Assembly (NCBI GenBank): GCA_903813345.2
Contig: CAIIXF020000006.1
Location: 27,351,936-27,411,935, forward strand
Direction of reading: 5' to 3'
Length of the DNA stretch: 60,000 bases
From: Owenia fusiformis
Lineage: Eukaryota > Annelida > Polychaeta > Sabellida > Oweniidae
The position numbers and the translations under genes are program-made. Positions 12,101 to 23,719 of this stretch are shown here, in pieces; position 1 is the first letter of the stretch, and every line of letters begins with the position of its first letter. The notes below the pieces were generated by a model. That model ran no database searches. It was not told the origin of the DNA and saw only the letters and a program-made list of their open reading frames with translations.

Positions 12101-15100
12101 GGCTAAAATTATTTATGGTACATCAAAATATCATATTATTAGTGCAACACCCGGGGTGCAAATAAAACTGAGTAATTTATTCGCGACATACTTCTGTTAG
12201 CCTAAACAGGCATATTCACGAAGGGGAAGCTAAGCAATCCATTCTATCACAAGTGCTATAAATTCTCTATAATTTGCTATAATTTTTTTTAATTTCAATA
12301 GCTTTTTTATCACACTGAAGGTCTAATGATATAAAAGGTCGATTTTAAAATGGCAGCTTTCTTCTTGCGATTTTCAGCAACTAGTAATAAAAACTAGTCA
12401 AAATGCGTTACATTTAGCAATGTTATTCATATCATTTTCAAAATCATGGTTCACTTTCTCAAAACACAAATGAAAGGGTACTGAAATATGACCGCTATTT
12501 ATTTTACATTTGATATTTGGCCTTTTTACCATGGTGAGATAGGCCTTCTCAGTATAATATAGCAGTATGGCAAAATCATTAGAAATGTAAAAAGTCACCC
12601 GTGATTTATATAATGTAGCACAGAAGAGATCCTTATCCATTTCAATAAGCTTAGTAATTAATCTTTAGCTTTACATGTGAACCTTAAGTTTACAACAGGG
12701 TGAGATCATTTAGCTGTGAACCATACTGTAAAATCAGTTTCTTTCTGGAGTTTGGTAAATTGTGTTACTATTGATTACAGCATCTCAAAGAGCATACAAT
12801 TTTAGTGACGGATCCATAAATTCAAAAAATGCGCTGAAAAAATCTCGTTAATTTAGATAGAAAGATTCCCTAGGCTGGTTAAAGTTGTTTAGTAAAGTGG
12901 CTCATTGAAATCCTTTGTGAAGTTCGTTGTCAGGAATTTGTATGTTGATTAATATATATCAAGTAAAATCGTGTTTATATTTCAGACAAACTGTTTCACT
13001 AAATGTGATAAATGTGTGAGTCTAAACAGACGCCTTGAGAGAACTCTGAACCCAGAACGAAGAAGACTTATCAAAAAGGCACTCAACGAGCATAACAATA
13101 GGCAAATGTAAGTATTTACACTTTTAAGTCATTGGAATAAATGATTGCTGATCGTTAGGGTAAATAAGTCCCCGTGCGAAATTGCTGGTAACTTTGTTCC
13201 TTAGTTCAATTTGTTATTCGAAAATTGCATTTTACAGACAATTCATTTTATGATAGCAAGGTTAATTAGGTTTCGGCAAAAAACTCGAGCTATCATCGCA
13301 CGTACACTTTTTAGACTATTTCTAATCACAACAGCTGCAAGATGCAATTCGTCAATAAACCTCTGAAGAAAATTCTTCTCGTCAAAGGTGATAACAGTAA
13401 GCCTGGTCCTTTATCTATATCGAGTAACAAGTACGCTTTCCTAGGACATTTCGTTATGTCTTTGATTTTGGTAGGACTTCACGAAATTAACACAAATATT
13501 GAAATGTCAACTGGAGGTCAATTCCCATTTGAATTACATATTATAGTAGTGCATGCGCAAAAGATGCGTTGTCTTGAATTGGTTTCGATTTGGTCAATTT
13601 TAATACCCATTCATTCGAATTCAGAGTTGGTCAGGTAACCGATTGCATCTCGCCAAGCACACAGAGTAATTTTCGCGTTTCGCTGCTATATACCCTTTGA
13701 TTCAGTAGATACTGATGACCAATGAATTAATTTATTAGAAGGAATGCTTAAATAAATATGATAGTCGCTTCATGAATCCGATTCAAGTATTTTTGTCACT
13801 TGTATTATATTAATATTAACTGATTTAGCTTGCGTAATATAGGGACATTTTACTCATCCTTAGAAGCGTGTGCCATTTATATATTTATTTTATATTTTTA
13901 CTTTTCGTCAATTTTGTAGATAGGCATACCGAGCATTATAGTATTTTATTCATCATCGGCGTATTTCGTTCACATATTTTAGAAGCAATGTTTGCCTTAA
14001 ATGTGGTTATATTATTAGATGAGTATATTGCTAATTGGGGTCCTTACTCATCCTCCGCATAGAACCTACGCTTGACAAGTAATCATGGAAAAAATGTTTG
14101 ACATTTTCCACAATTAAATTGGGGGGGGGGGCTTGTGCGATCGCCAAAAAATCCATTTTCAGTCAGGGGATGCGATTGTGGCATAAAAAGCCAACAATTA
14201 AGATTTATCTTGAATTTCACGAAAATTTATGCAACTTCCTTTATAATAAATTGAGCTAGAAGCGTCAAATAAAAATCATTTCAAAGCTCTTTTCTTCTCA
14301 TGGTAATGGGGCGATCACCAATTGCAACCCCCCCCCACGCCTATGCTCTAATTGAAATGTAAAAACTCTGCATTTTAACTACAAGTATTAAAAGTTGCTT
14401 TCACATTCAAGTAGCTGATATAGATATTCTATCTACTAGTATACTCATATGAACAGAGATATAGAATTTCAAACGGAAACATTTAGATAATCTATTCTGT
14501 CATTGAAACAATATTTATGGCCAGCTAAATTTCTTAGGTTTTTCACCCGTTTACTCCTGGACTATATATCTTTATTTGAATTTGAAGAACAAACACGTTT
14601 CGTGCATCTTGATCCATCAATGTATTGTATATGATTAAAGGATTGAATGCACTGGTTTAACCGCATGCGTTTCGCATTACACATAACAATCTCTGATTAT
14701 CAAATTTACATCACCATGGTAAACCTAGCCTTGCCCCAAGTCGGTATTTTTTACTTTATCTGATCTTGAATTATTACCGCCTTGTGTAATCCGATACATC
14801 TCCACTGTTATTATGATAAATTATGCACCAACTATTACGCGTGCCCTATAGCATTAGCCAATAGCGGTAGTCATACACAAAAATCAATAAATAAATCCAC
14901 GTGTTCGCCATGCGATTGTGAAGTTATATGCGGCATGCTTGCAGTCTGCAAATCCAGGCATCTCCCTTACAAATAAAACGCATTCACCAGAACCATAATA
15001 ACTTTTCATTATCCTTTTCACAGCATAACTATAAGTGTTTATATGTGAACTGATCAGTCATCAACTTTCTGATATTAAATCGGTTCACTACATTCAAATT

Positions 15101-18100
15101 ACTTTCAATTATATTTAGCAAATAAAACGTTTATCGATTTTGCGAGGGTCATTTTCAGTTTTGCTAGCTGATGAAAGTAAAGCGAGGTAGGACTTCCCAC
15201 AATGCCACTATCAAAGGTTCCAATACTAAATTGCTGATTGGAGCAAAATCAACAACTGTATTACCTCGTGTGTTTGTAACCTAAATTTAGACATTGAAAG
15301 ATCGCGTGCTATTGGTCAAAATCACCGACATAAACAAACTTTCGGTAAAGCACGTGGCTTTCTCTTTGGTACAAGGCGGTCATAATAGAAATCAAGATAA
15401 GTAAAAGAGACCGACTTGGGGCAAGGCTATGGTAAACCATGAAATCTCATTTCTCCTCAGCCTTGAGAGGTGAAACATAAAGATGCTATTATGTTATCAG
15501 AATGAATTTACATTGGAGTAAAGGACTTCATACGTACCTAATACATTCAAAAAATCATATGTATAATGTCTGATTACCTGACTTAGCCTTGGTGACATTT
15601 GCTCCGATTCATCGGCCCGGGCGCGGCCGAATGAGTATATTGGTCAAAACTATACAATTTTGGACAAAATACTCAATCGGCCGTGCGACGGGCGATGAAT
15701 CTGGGCACATGTAACCCAGGCATTACTGTACATTGTGTACATAGGACTATATGGTTTCATGTATCTAATTATTCGAAAACCACGCACCCACTCTCAACAA
15801 CCAGCCCGTTGTTTTAATAACAAACTAACACTGCGTTTCGTTGATTGCAATTAAATATCATATTTTATTATTTTGCTAAACAACTTATCGATCTTTGTTA
15901 TCTCATTGTAACGAGCACAGACACATATACAAAGATCAAACCCAGGTATTGAAAACGCATATTCTTAAGTTTCTTAATACATGGACACGATCTCCGCTCC
16001 ACGCTTTAATTTATGTTTTTAAAAAGATTTAATACATTATTTGATACGATTAGATATAATTAATATGATATTGAATATGGTTTTCGAATATATAAAATGG
16101 GGATTTATCAATTTATATTTTATTTTACAGGATGGAGAGGCAATATTATTATAATAAACGGGAACAATCGAGGAATGAACCGACACAGTACCTCTCTATT
16201 ATTTTTGACGGCATGGATCAAGGTAAATTAATTTAGAGTTTTTATTATCTACATGTAACAGTTCCATACGTATTTTGATGTACACGTTTTTCTTTAGAAT
16301 CACAACTTAACATATAAATCATATCCGATGGAAGTAACGCGTAACGGAATTCTAATCGGAAAGCTATAAAGATTGTTAAGAATTAAAAATAGTATATATC
16401 GTGCCTAACTTTGAGTAACCTTTGCTCCGATTCGGCCGGAACATTGCCAATTGAATATTTTGTTCAAAATTGAAGGTCACATCTCAATTTGAGGTCATGT
16501 ACAGGGTGTCCCGAAAGTATGGGGCCCCCCCCTAGGCAGACATATTCCAATGTCCTCATAGTATGTGTCATATATCATCTTAAAGCTTATCCAAAGTTAC
16601 ATTGATTTGCCAAGTATCATGGTTTAACTCCCAAATGGGAAAAAGTTACAGCCATTTTAAAAGATAGTGTTTTGTCAAAATAAAGTTCAATTTTACACCA
16701 CATTACTAGTCAATGAGTCCCCCCTTGGCCATGTTCACAGCAGGAATCATTTTCAGATATGACCTTAAAAGCCCTTCAAATAGGGGTGTTTATTTTTTTA
16801 ACCCTCTTAAAACCTGTTAAGGAACTTTAGAAAAGTTTCCTTAGAGTTTCTACTCTCACCATTCTCTTTTTCCAACGCAATATCCATCCGACCCGATAAT
16901 AATTGCTGCTGTTAAAATGGCCCGGGAGGACACATTGACTATTGATTTGGTGTAAAATTGAACTTAATTTTGACCAAACACTAAATTTTGAAATGCCTAT
17001 AATTTTTTCACATTTGAGAGTTGAACCATGATACTTGGCGAATCAATGTAACTTTGGATAAGCTTTAAAATGATATATGACACATACTATGATGACACTG
17101 GTATATGTCTGCCTAGGGGGGGCCCCATACTTTCGGGACACCCTGTATAGGCTCATGAGAACTTGTTCATGCTTTACAAAAATGTTTGTTCAATCTAAGG
17201 CAAGTTGAAATCAGTTCTGACCAAAAAAACGACAATCGGCCGGGCGCCGGCCAATGAATGGGAGCAAATGTGACATAGGCATTAGCTGGGCAATATACAC
17301 TATATTGTTTTGCTTTATCGACGCCTATTACCAAACATAAAGGTATATTGTTATCGTCCGATACACATAAATGAAAATGAGTCATAATAAAAAAAATGAC
17401 AGATTCCAATTGAGATATCTCTCTGAACTTGCATTCGCATGATTTATTTATATTTCTTCAGGCAAAACGTCACTCCCACATCTTATAGGCTCTAAAGCTA
17501 AATCCGTTGGACAGGGAGACCTGCTAAAGACGCATATCACTGGTGTGATATCTCATGGCCATAGGTTGTTTAGGACATTTATTGACACCTGTGAATACCC
17601 GCATGATTCCAACCTATCAATCAACGTTATTCTCCTCGTGTTGCAAACAATCGCTGCAAAAATGGTATGTGATCATATGTACTATAGTATAATTGTCTAC
17701 AGGCTGAAGATTTTCATAACCAATTCATAAAAAAAACATGTTTTCTTTAATCTAGTCTTGCTTCAAGACCGTAGCCTTTTTATCAACCCAATGTCTAGTG
17801 GCAGTGGGGCATTACAGGGGTTAGAACCTAGACTATAAATGTAAATTACATGACAGTTTTAAATAGTAGTGTTTGTACAAATACTTGTACATTAATTGTT
17901 GATTTTTAGGGTAACAAATTGCCCCCCACCCTTTATCTACAAGCCGATAACTGTTGGAGGGAGAACAAAAATCGATTCATGCTTGGATTCTGTGAACTCC
18001 TTATTAGGAATGGCGTTTTTAAAGAGGTAATTAACTCAAAATCGAACCAATGGATACCATCGATGACTAGAATATGTGTATATTTCCCCCGACAATAAGC

Positions 18101-21100
18101 AGTTAAACTATGCATTTGAGAAATCGTACAAAAATGATGTCACTGCAGAGTATGCTTGTAGTTATTCTTCAGAAATATATGTTCTGTATCTGCATTTATT
18201 GAGTTACTGCACATAGAGACTCGTTGAAAAAAGAATTGCAATCTCCGACTCCTTTAAGATGCAATTCTTTTTCATTATCATTGTTTGAAAAATACACAAT
18301 CGTCATGCTAATATTAATATTTCTACTCCTTAAAATATCTCAACTCAAATACGTTTGGAACAACTAATATTTGCCCATGCATTTCCCCGTCCATTACATA
18401 AGTTACGTTCTTAACAGTGAACGCATGGTTTATTTGTAGATTGAACTATCATTTTTGATAGTGGGACACACGCATGAGGACATCGATTCCTATTTCCACA
18501 AGATTGCTGATAGTCTCAGGCAACAAGAGGCAGAGACAATGGATGATCTTCTTTATCTGCTGAAAAACGGACAAAGAATAAATGTTGTCTACGATTTCCG
18601 TAATTGGATAGAACCACACCTTAATGACATAAAGCACCACACAAAACCTTTGCATTTCAAATTTATTAAGACCTCAAGCGGCGTGAAGTTACTGTATAAG
18701 GGGCTCCATACACAACCGTGGGTTGAGGCTCCTTCCATTTTAAAAACGCTTCCGAAAGGGGAGCCAGTTTTGCAGACACCGAATTTTGAAAAATTGAATA
18801 TCGATGGGATAGAACGAAACCAACGATTCTTAAGACCATTGTACAGTGACCAGAGGGACGCCAGTCAATATATCTGGTGGCAAAAGTATATTAAGCGTAT
18901 ACGAGCTTTTCTGTCATCCGATGCACTCATCAATCAGTATCTGCTAAAATTCAAAACACAGTGGATGTTTGCCGGATTGCCCAAATTGTCACATGAGGAG
19001 CAACCCACAATAGAGTCAGTCATTCCAAGCGAAGTCGTCAGAATGTTAGAAATAGAACAAGAACAACCAACGGTGAGTGGTGTGATTAGAAAGGAGCACT
19101 TGTGTGCTGGGTAAATGTATACATACAAGTACATATGTATATCCTGTATTCCGTAGTACTAAAGGTAAATAACGCACAAGATAAATCGACCCTAGATCAA
19201 TTGGGTAGATATGTTGTATTCCTCTATTCAAGATATACCCTGTATCCCAAGCCTCTCATTTCTTCATCTGTATACCATTGTATTGTAAATATAATTATAC
19301 TAATGATTATTCTGCTTGCCGACAGATTAGTAATGTCTGGCAATTGCGAAATAACTAGCATGCCTGTATAAGAATACTCTAATTTAAACATAAAGGATTA
19401 GATATCTTGGTTATATGGATATATAAGCACAAATGCCAAAGGGAAGGGTGAAAGAAAATGGAAATGCATAGTTTAAACTATTTCTGCAATAAAACAAAAC
19501 TATTTTATCTTAAAATTAAATCGTTACATTAACAGGTTACATGATGTAATGATTGTTGTAACTCATTCATAGTCATCTGATTTTGACCTCGAATTATCAT
19601 TCTAGATTGTGGTGGGTAAAAGGACAGCTGCTAAAAGGAAGGGAGGCACACAAGGGACAGGTATATTAAATCAATACTTCATGTATTAAAAAGATTGTCA
19701 GTCATAACATTCTTTTAGACACGTGATTGTAGCCTCGTATCACACTGCAACTTTTTAGGAAAGATTAATTCATAGTTAATTTACATTCGCTATGTTAAAA
19801 TAAAATATTTCGAAAGATTTATTCCCCTTTGATAGTCAAATCATGACAGGTTGGCGATGATACATGTATGAGTTTTAATGGGGTGCATATATATGAAACA
19901 CCATGCATATTCGATTTATTAATGAAGAAATGCTTGAACATAGGCACTTATTGTTTCAAATGGGTAATTGTGACACGTGATTGTAGCCTAATATCACGTA
20001 GGGTATGTCCTTATGGGCTTATAGTTATTTTCCTAAACATTGTGTTAATCAAATTTCCACGTGAAAGGTTTGTTTTGTATTGTGTATTATTTAACTATTT
20101 AATAATTTATCAGGCTTATATCCATGCTTCCAGACAAATCTGCTAAAAGAAAAAAACAATCTCGTGGGAGAGTGGGACAAAGCAAAACAAGTAACAGTAT
20201 AAATAAAGGTAAAAATGTTCCCTTTCAATTTGAATTTTACCACGTGATGAGTACAAAAAATAACTTCAAATATAACATGAGTCGATAAACGAATGCATAG
20301 AACAAACTTCGTCTAGGATTCAGTCTATTATGAAAAAAATATTTAAACTATGTGTTAGTTTTCAAAATCAACTTTAAATTAATTTCAAATCAATCATTTT
20401 TGCATATAATTTAGGTGAAGTTCAGAAAACTTTTTCTAAAAGGACGCCCTGCTCTGAGGAAAATGTGCAAAGGAAAAGAAAAACGACAAAGTTGAGGAAG
20501 AAAATCGGTATGCTTTATAATTCTTGATAATACAGTGCGTGTCAAAAAACGCAACAGATTGTTATCTCGGAAAAGCACAAAACCAGTGATAACAGCATTG
20601 ATTTCATTAAATGCACCATAAAGCCATGTGTCTCCTCTTTACATTGATATATCATTCATTGATATTTGGTCATGGTTGGGCGAGTAATCATTCCATTGGC
20701 CAAGTAGGCCAAAATTAGCTTTTGACCAAGTTATAAACATCGCAAAAGTCAGTGTACGAAGCTCGATGCAAAATTGGAAGAAAACATAAAACCAATGCTG
20801 ACTGCATCCTTTTCATTAAATGTACCAAAAAGCCAAATTACTCCTCTTTGCAATGGAATATCATTCATCCACAGAGAGTCATGGCTGGCCGAATAACCAT
20901 TAATTTTGTAAAGTGGGTCAAATTTCAGCTCGGACCCAAGTTTTAAACATTGCAAAAGTCAGTACAAGGGGCATAGGGGCCAATGGAAGAAGGTGTGACA
21001 GGTGTGGCATAGACAGTAAAGTATTCATACTCATACTCTTGCAAGAATACATCCTATACCCCTCCAAATTGCCACCACTTCTTTTTACATAAAGAAGCGC

Positions 21101-22155
21101 TCATCTCTCCATGTCATGCATGGTTCAGCCCTGAGTCATCTGTGGGTTAAAGCAGAGAAAAGCAGCCCATGGGCAATTCTTTCTCGAGGTTTTGCAATAT
21201 CTGGTGGAGGAATTGTGAGCACAGATGCTCCTGAGATAGCTCCAAAAGAAAAAGTCACAACAAAGTCAGAGGAACTTCCATTGGCAATTAGCCCTTGCAC
21301 TGATTTTTGCAATATCTAAAACTTGGCCCAGAGTCGATTTTGACCCACTGTGCAAATGGAAGGATTTCTCACCCAACCATTACCACATGTGAATGAATGA
21401 CATATCATTGCAAAGAGGAGAGACGTGGCTTTATGGTACATCAAATGAAATTCATGTAGTCACCAGTAGTCTTGGAATTTTACGAGATAATTACTTGTTG
21501 CATTTTTTTGATACGCCCTGTATAATGTAGTAATGAAAACTACTAATCAAAAGCTTTAAAGCTAACATTACTTTCATTATATTACTACCATATTATCAAT
21601 TCCTATTTGTTACAGACATATTATTTAGAGAAATAATGGTTAGAATCATTGAATTCACTCCATATGTTTTTTAAGAAGTCCATTTTCAGAGTGATAGCCA
21701 TTCAATTACAATATTTAAGTGGAAACAAACTTTAAGAAGTTGCAATGGGAACCCATCACACCCATGTACTTATTTTCAAGGCATTAGTTGAAGCTAATCA
21801 TTATAATAATTCTTTGTTTATCTTTTTTTCAGTGAATCGCTGCAGATCTGAAAACTTCCATTTTCAACCCTGGGGACAGTTTATACCATATGATCTAACA
21901 AAGGACATTTGGATACTTTTTATTATCAACCTCGATGTTTACATTGATCTAATTTTCGACTTCATCTTCTTATACCAATACATGAATCTGATGTATCTAC
22001 TTTATCTTGCAATATTGAAAGCACACATTCGAGAGCACATCGATCAGTCTATTTCTCTGAAATCAGCGCAAAAACATTGCAACATTCCATATCATCGTGA
22101 TATGATGCTCACATCTGGTCGTAATATAACGGTCTTGGAAGTGACGGTAGGCTGA
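9124..22155 (+). CDS. DUF7869-type protein, 12 exons, 946 residues
   Basis: The exons are 9124-9213, 9427-9865, 10366-10964, 12986-13107, 16131-16222, 17462-17664, 17910-18026, 18440-19072, 19606-19660, 20134-20208, 20415-20507 and 21833-22155. All have GT-AG borders and agree in phase, giving 2841 nt including the stop. The middle matches what I know of the DUF7869 family: a Cys-rich N-terminal part (C206, C207, C211, then C379, C383, C386), FDGMDQ with D443 and D446, ADNCWRENK with D528, and GHTHEDID at 563-570. These spaced acidic residues resemble an RNase H-like transposase core; that link is inference. Residues 42-75 hold three (D/Q)PLG(I/T)SL repeats. Exons 9-11 encode Lys/Arg-rich stretches that look like nuclear localisation signals. 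Exon 1 encodes a hydrophobic N-terminus, so the start is uncertain; Met at 9577 is an alternative. Exons 2-8 are secure, exons 1 and 12 less so. Confidence 0.8.
14134..14565 (+). repeat. Dispersed repeat, copy 2 (uninterrupted)
   Basis: This is the intact counterpart of the copy at 918-2163, lying in intron 4 of the DUF7869-type gene. It preserves the pre-insertion sequence ATATGA at 14447-14452 where the first copy carries a LINE. A run of C with CACGCCTATG near 14325-14345 matches the corresponding part of copy 1. Confidence 0.75.
15591..15717. mobile_element. MITE, copy 2 of the 7863 family
   Basis: The inverted ends GGTGACATTTGCTCCGATTC and (right end, inverted) GGTTACATGTGCCCAGATTC enclose GC-rich blocks with GGCCG and an AATACTCAATCGGCC segment. 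It lies in intron 4 of the DUF7869-type gene. No coding capacity is seen. Confidence 0.75.
16415..17282. mobile_element. MITE, copy 3 of the 7863 family, split by a second MITE
   Basis: The left half (about 16415-16499) has CCTTTGCTCCGATTCGGCCGG and AATTGAATATTTTGTTC. The right half (about 17148-17282) has CAATCGGCCGGGCGCCGGCC and GGGAGCAAATGTGACA. The halves are separated by the 644-bp element at 16502-17145. Intron 5 of the DUF7869-type gene carries both. Confidence 0.72.
16502..17145. mobile_element. mariner-type MITE with long inverted arms (644 bp)
   Basis: The terminal inverted repeats begin CAGGGTGTCCCGAAAGTATG, and the mirror copy ends at 17145. TA flanks both sides, at 16500-16501 and 17146-17147, the usual Tc1/mariner target. 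Inverted similarity extends about 190 bp inward, for example TGTGTCATATATCAT near 16565 against ATGATATATGACACA near 17070. There is no transposase frame, so it would need a transposase supplied in trans. Confidence 0.85.
20533..21520. mobile_element. mariner-type non-autonomous element (988 bp)
   Basis: The ends CAGTGCGTGTCAAAAAACGC and (right end, inverted) CAGGGCGTATCAAAAAAATG are flanked by TA at 20531-20532 and 21521-21522. The interior holds two diverged direct copies of a roughly 215-bp unit (from about 20578 and 20788) and an inverted third copy near 21360-21480. It lies in intron 11 of the DUF7869-type gene. No transposase motif was found in the short frames inside it. Confidence 0.75.
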
Positions 22156-22719
22156 GATTTGGCGCAGTATGATTCTATAAATGACCAATGTTGTGTAAGA
22201 TAACTGTGCACATACGACATAGGATATTAGTATAAGTTGTAGTTATTACTGATTAAGAACATTCATGGTTACTGAAAGTAGTTCAACTAGAAAACTTATT
22301 TATGGATCGCAATCTTGTCTCATGTGGACATTTCTATAAAGACAGTCATTTTGTATTCTGATAGAGGCAGCCTAAAATTAAAGTATTATGGTTGTGATTT
22401 TTGGCCACATACAAAATTCATACAGACCATTTTGTCTAATGTGAACATGTTTATATTGAAGAAGTGATGTGAGGTCTTTTTAGAATAGCAGTTCTCATCA
22501 TGGCAGGGTTCAGTCCACATGTCTGTGACAGTTATTCACAAAGATTTTTAGACATGCTAAGTGCAGTGGCTAATAGGGAGACTAGGGACCATGGCACCAC
22601 CTTTATCACTAAAATGGGCAACGGACACAATTAACAGATCACTAGACCGGCTAAAGAAATCGTACCTGCTTACTTTGATACCTTGTTATCTTTTTTGTTT
22701 TCACCCCGGCTGCCTTGTC
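22156..22719. other. 3' flank of the DUF7869-type gene
   Basis: No further coding sequence was seen. An ATTAAA at 22377-22382 could serve as a polyadenylation signal for the upstream gene, but there is nothing else to support it. Confidence 0.35.
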
Positions 22720-22729
22720 ATGAGGTCAG

Positions 22730-23640
22730 CCATTTCCGTAGTATACATATTTCTAAATACATTGTTAGTTTGCCTCGTATATTTCTATATATATTGTTAA
22801 CTTGCCTCATATAAAAAATTATATACGGACAATTGTAGGGTATGCTATAGAAATGTCTATACAGGCAGTCATTCCTCTAGTATAGATATTTCTATAAACA
22901 TTGTTAACTTGCCTCGTATAGAAATTTCTTTGCTTCAGTTATCGGATATGCTATAGAATTTTTCATACGGGCAGCCATTTTCCTAGTATGGATATTTTTA
23001 ATACACATTGTTAGCTTGCCTCGTATAGAAATTTCTATACGGACAGTTATAGGGTATGCTATAGAAATTTCTATACACATGATACATTCAATCATTTCCA
23101 AGTATGCGTCTTTCTATATACATTGTTAGTTTGCCTCGTATAGAAATTTCTATACGGACAGTTATAGGGTATCCTATAGAAATTTCTATACACATGATAC
23201 GTTCAACCATTTCCAACTATGCATCTTTCTATATACATTGTTAGTTTGCCTCGTATAGAAATTTCTATACGAATAGTAATCGAGAATACCAGCCATGCAG
23301 CCAGCCATGCAGCCATTTCCCCAGTATGGATATATCTATATACATTGTTAACTTGCCTCGTATAGAAATTTCTATACGGACAGTTATAGGGTATGCTATA
23401 GAAATTTCTATACACATGAAACATGTAACCATTTCCAAGTATGCATCTTTTCTATTGTTAGTTTGCCTCGTATAGAAATTTCTATACGTATAGTCATCGA
23501 GTTTGCTATAGAAATTTCTATACAGGCAGCATTTCCTAACGGCAACCATTTCTCTAATATAGAAATTTCTATATGAATGAGTAGCTTGTTTCGTATAGAA
23601 ATTTCTATACGGATAATTATTCGGTCTTCTTTATACATTT
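22730..23640. repeat. Array of a 16-bp perfect palindrome in degenerate tandem units
   Basis: The palindrome TATAGAAATTTCTATA occurs exactly 11 times, starting at 23024, 23060, 23139, 23175, 23264, 23361, 23397, 23471, 23507, 23558 and 23594. Diverged copies extend the array left to about 22730. Units of about 100-120 bp usually hold two palindromes about 36 bp apart, joined by CGGACAGTTATAGGGTATGC and preceded by TTGTTAGTTTGCCTCG. Open minus-strand frames across the array simply read the repeat. Confidence 0.85.
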
Positions 23641-23719
23641 CTACACTTGAAGGACTACCTCTTGTATAGAGAGTTCTATAACCAACAGATTCACCTTTTT
23701 GATACATTTTTAGCATATA

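Noticed and set aside
20114-20133. Alternative acceptor for exon 10 of the DUF7869-type gene (CAG at 20111-20113)
   Set aside because: Using it gives a stop codon within the exon, whereas TTCCAG at 20128-20133 keeps the frame open and gives the basic stretch.
22730-23640. Canonical heat shock element array
   Set aside because: Each palindrome has only two inverted GAA half-sites and lacks the third 5-bp unit usual in strong heat shock elements, so this is kept as a hypothesis rather than called as a feature.
22904-23716. Several minus-strand open frames encoding repeated IEISIRGKL-like peptides
   Set aside because: They only read through the palindrome array; the peptide repeat follows the DNA repeat in several frames and there are no splice sites or domains.
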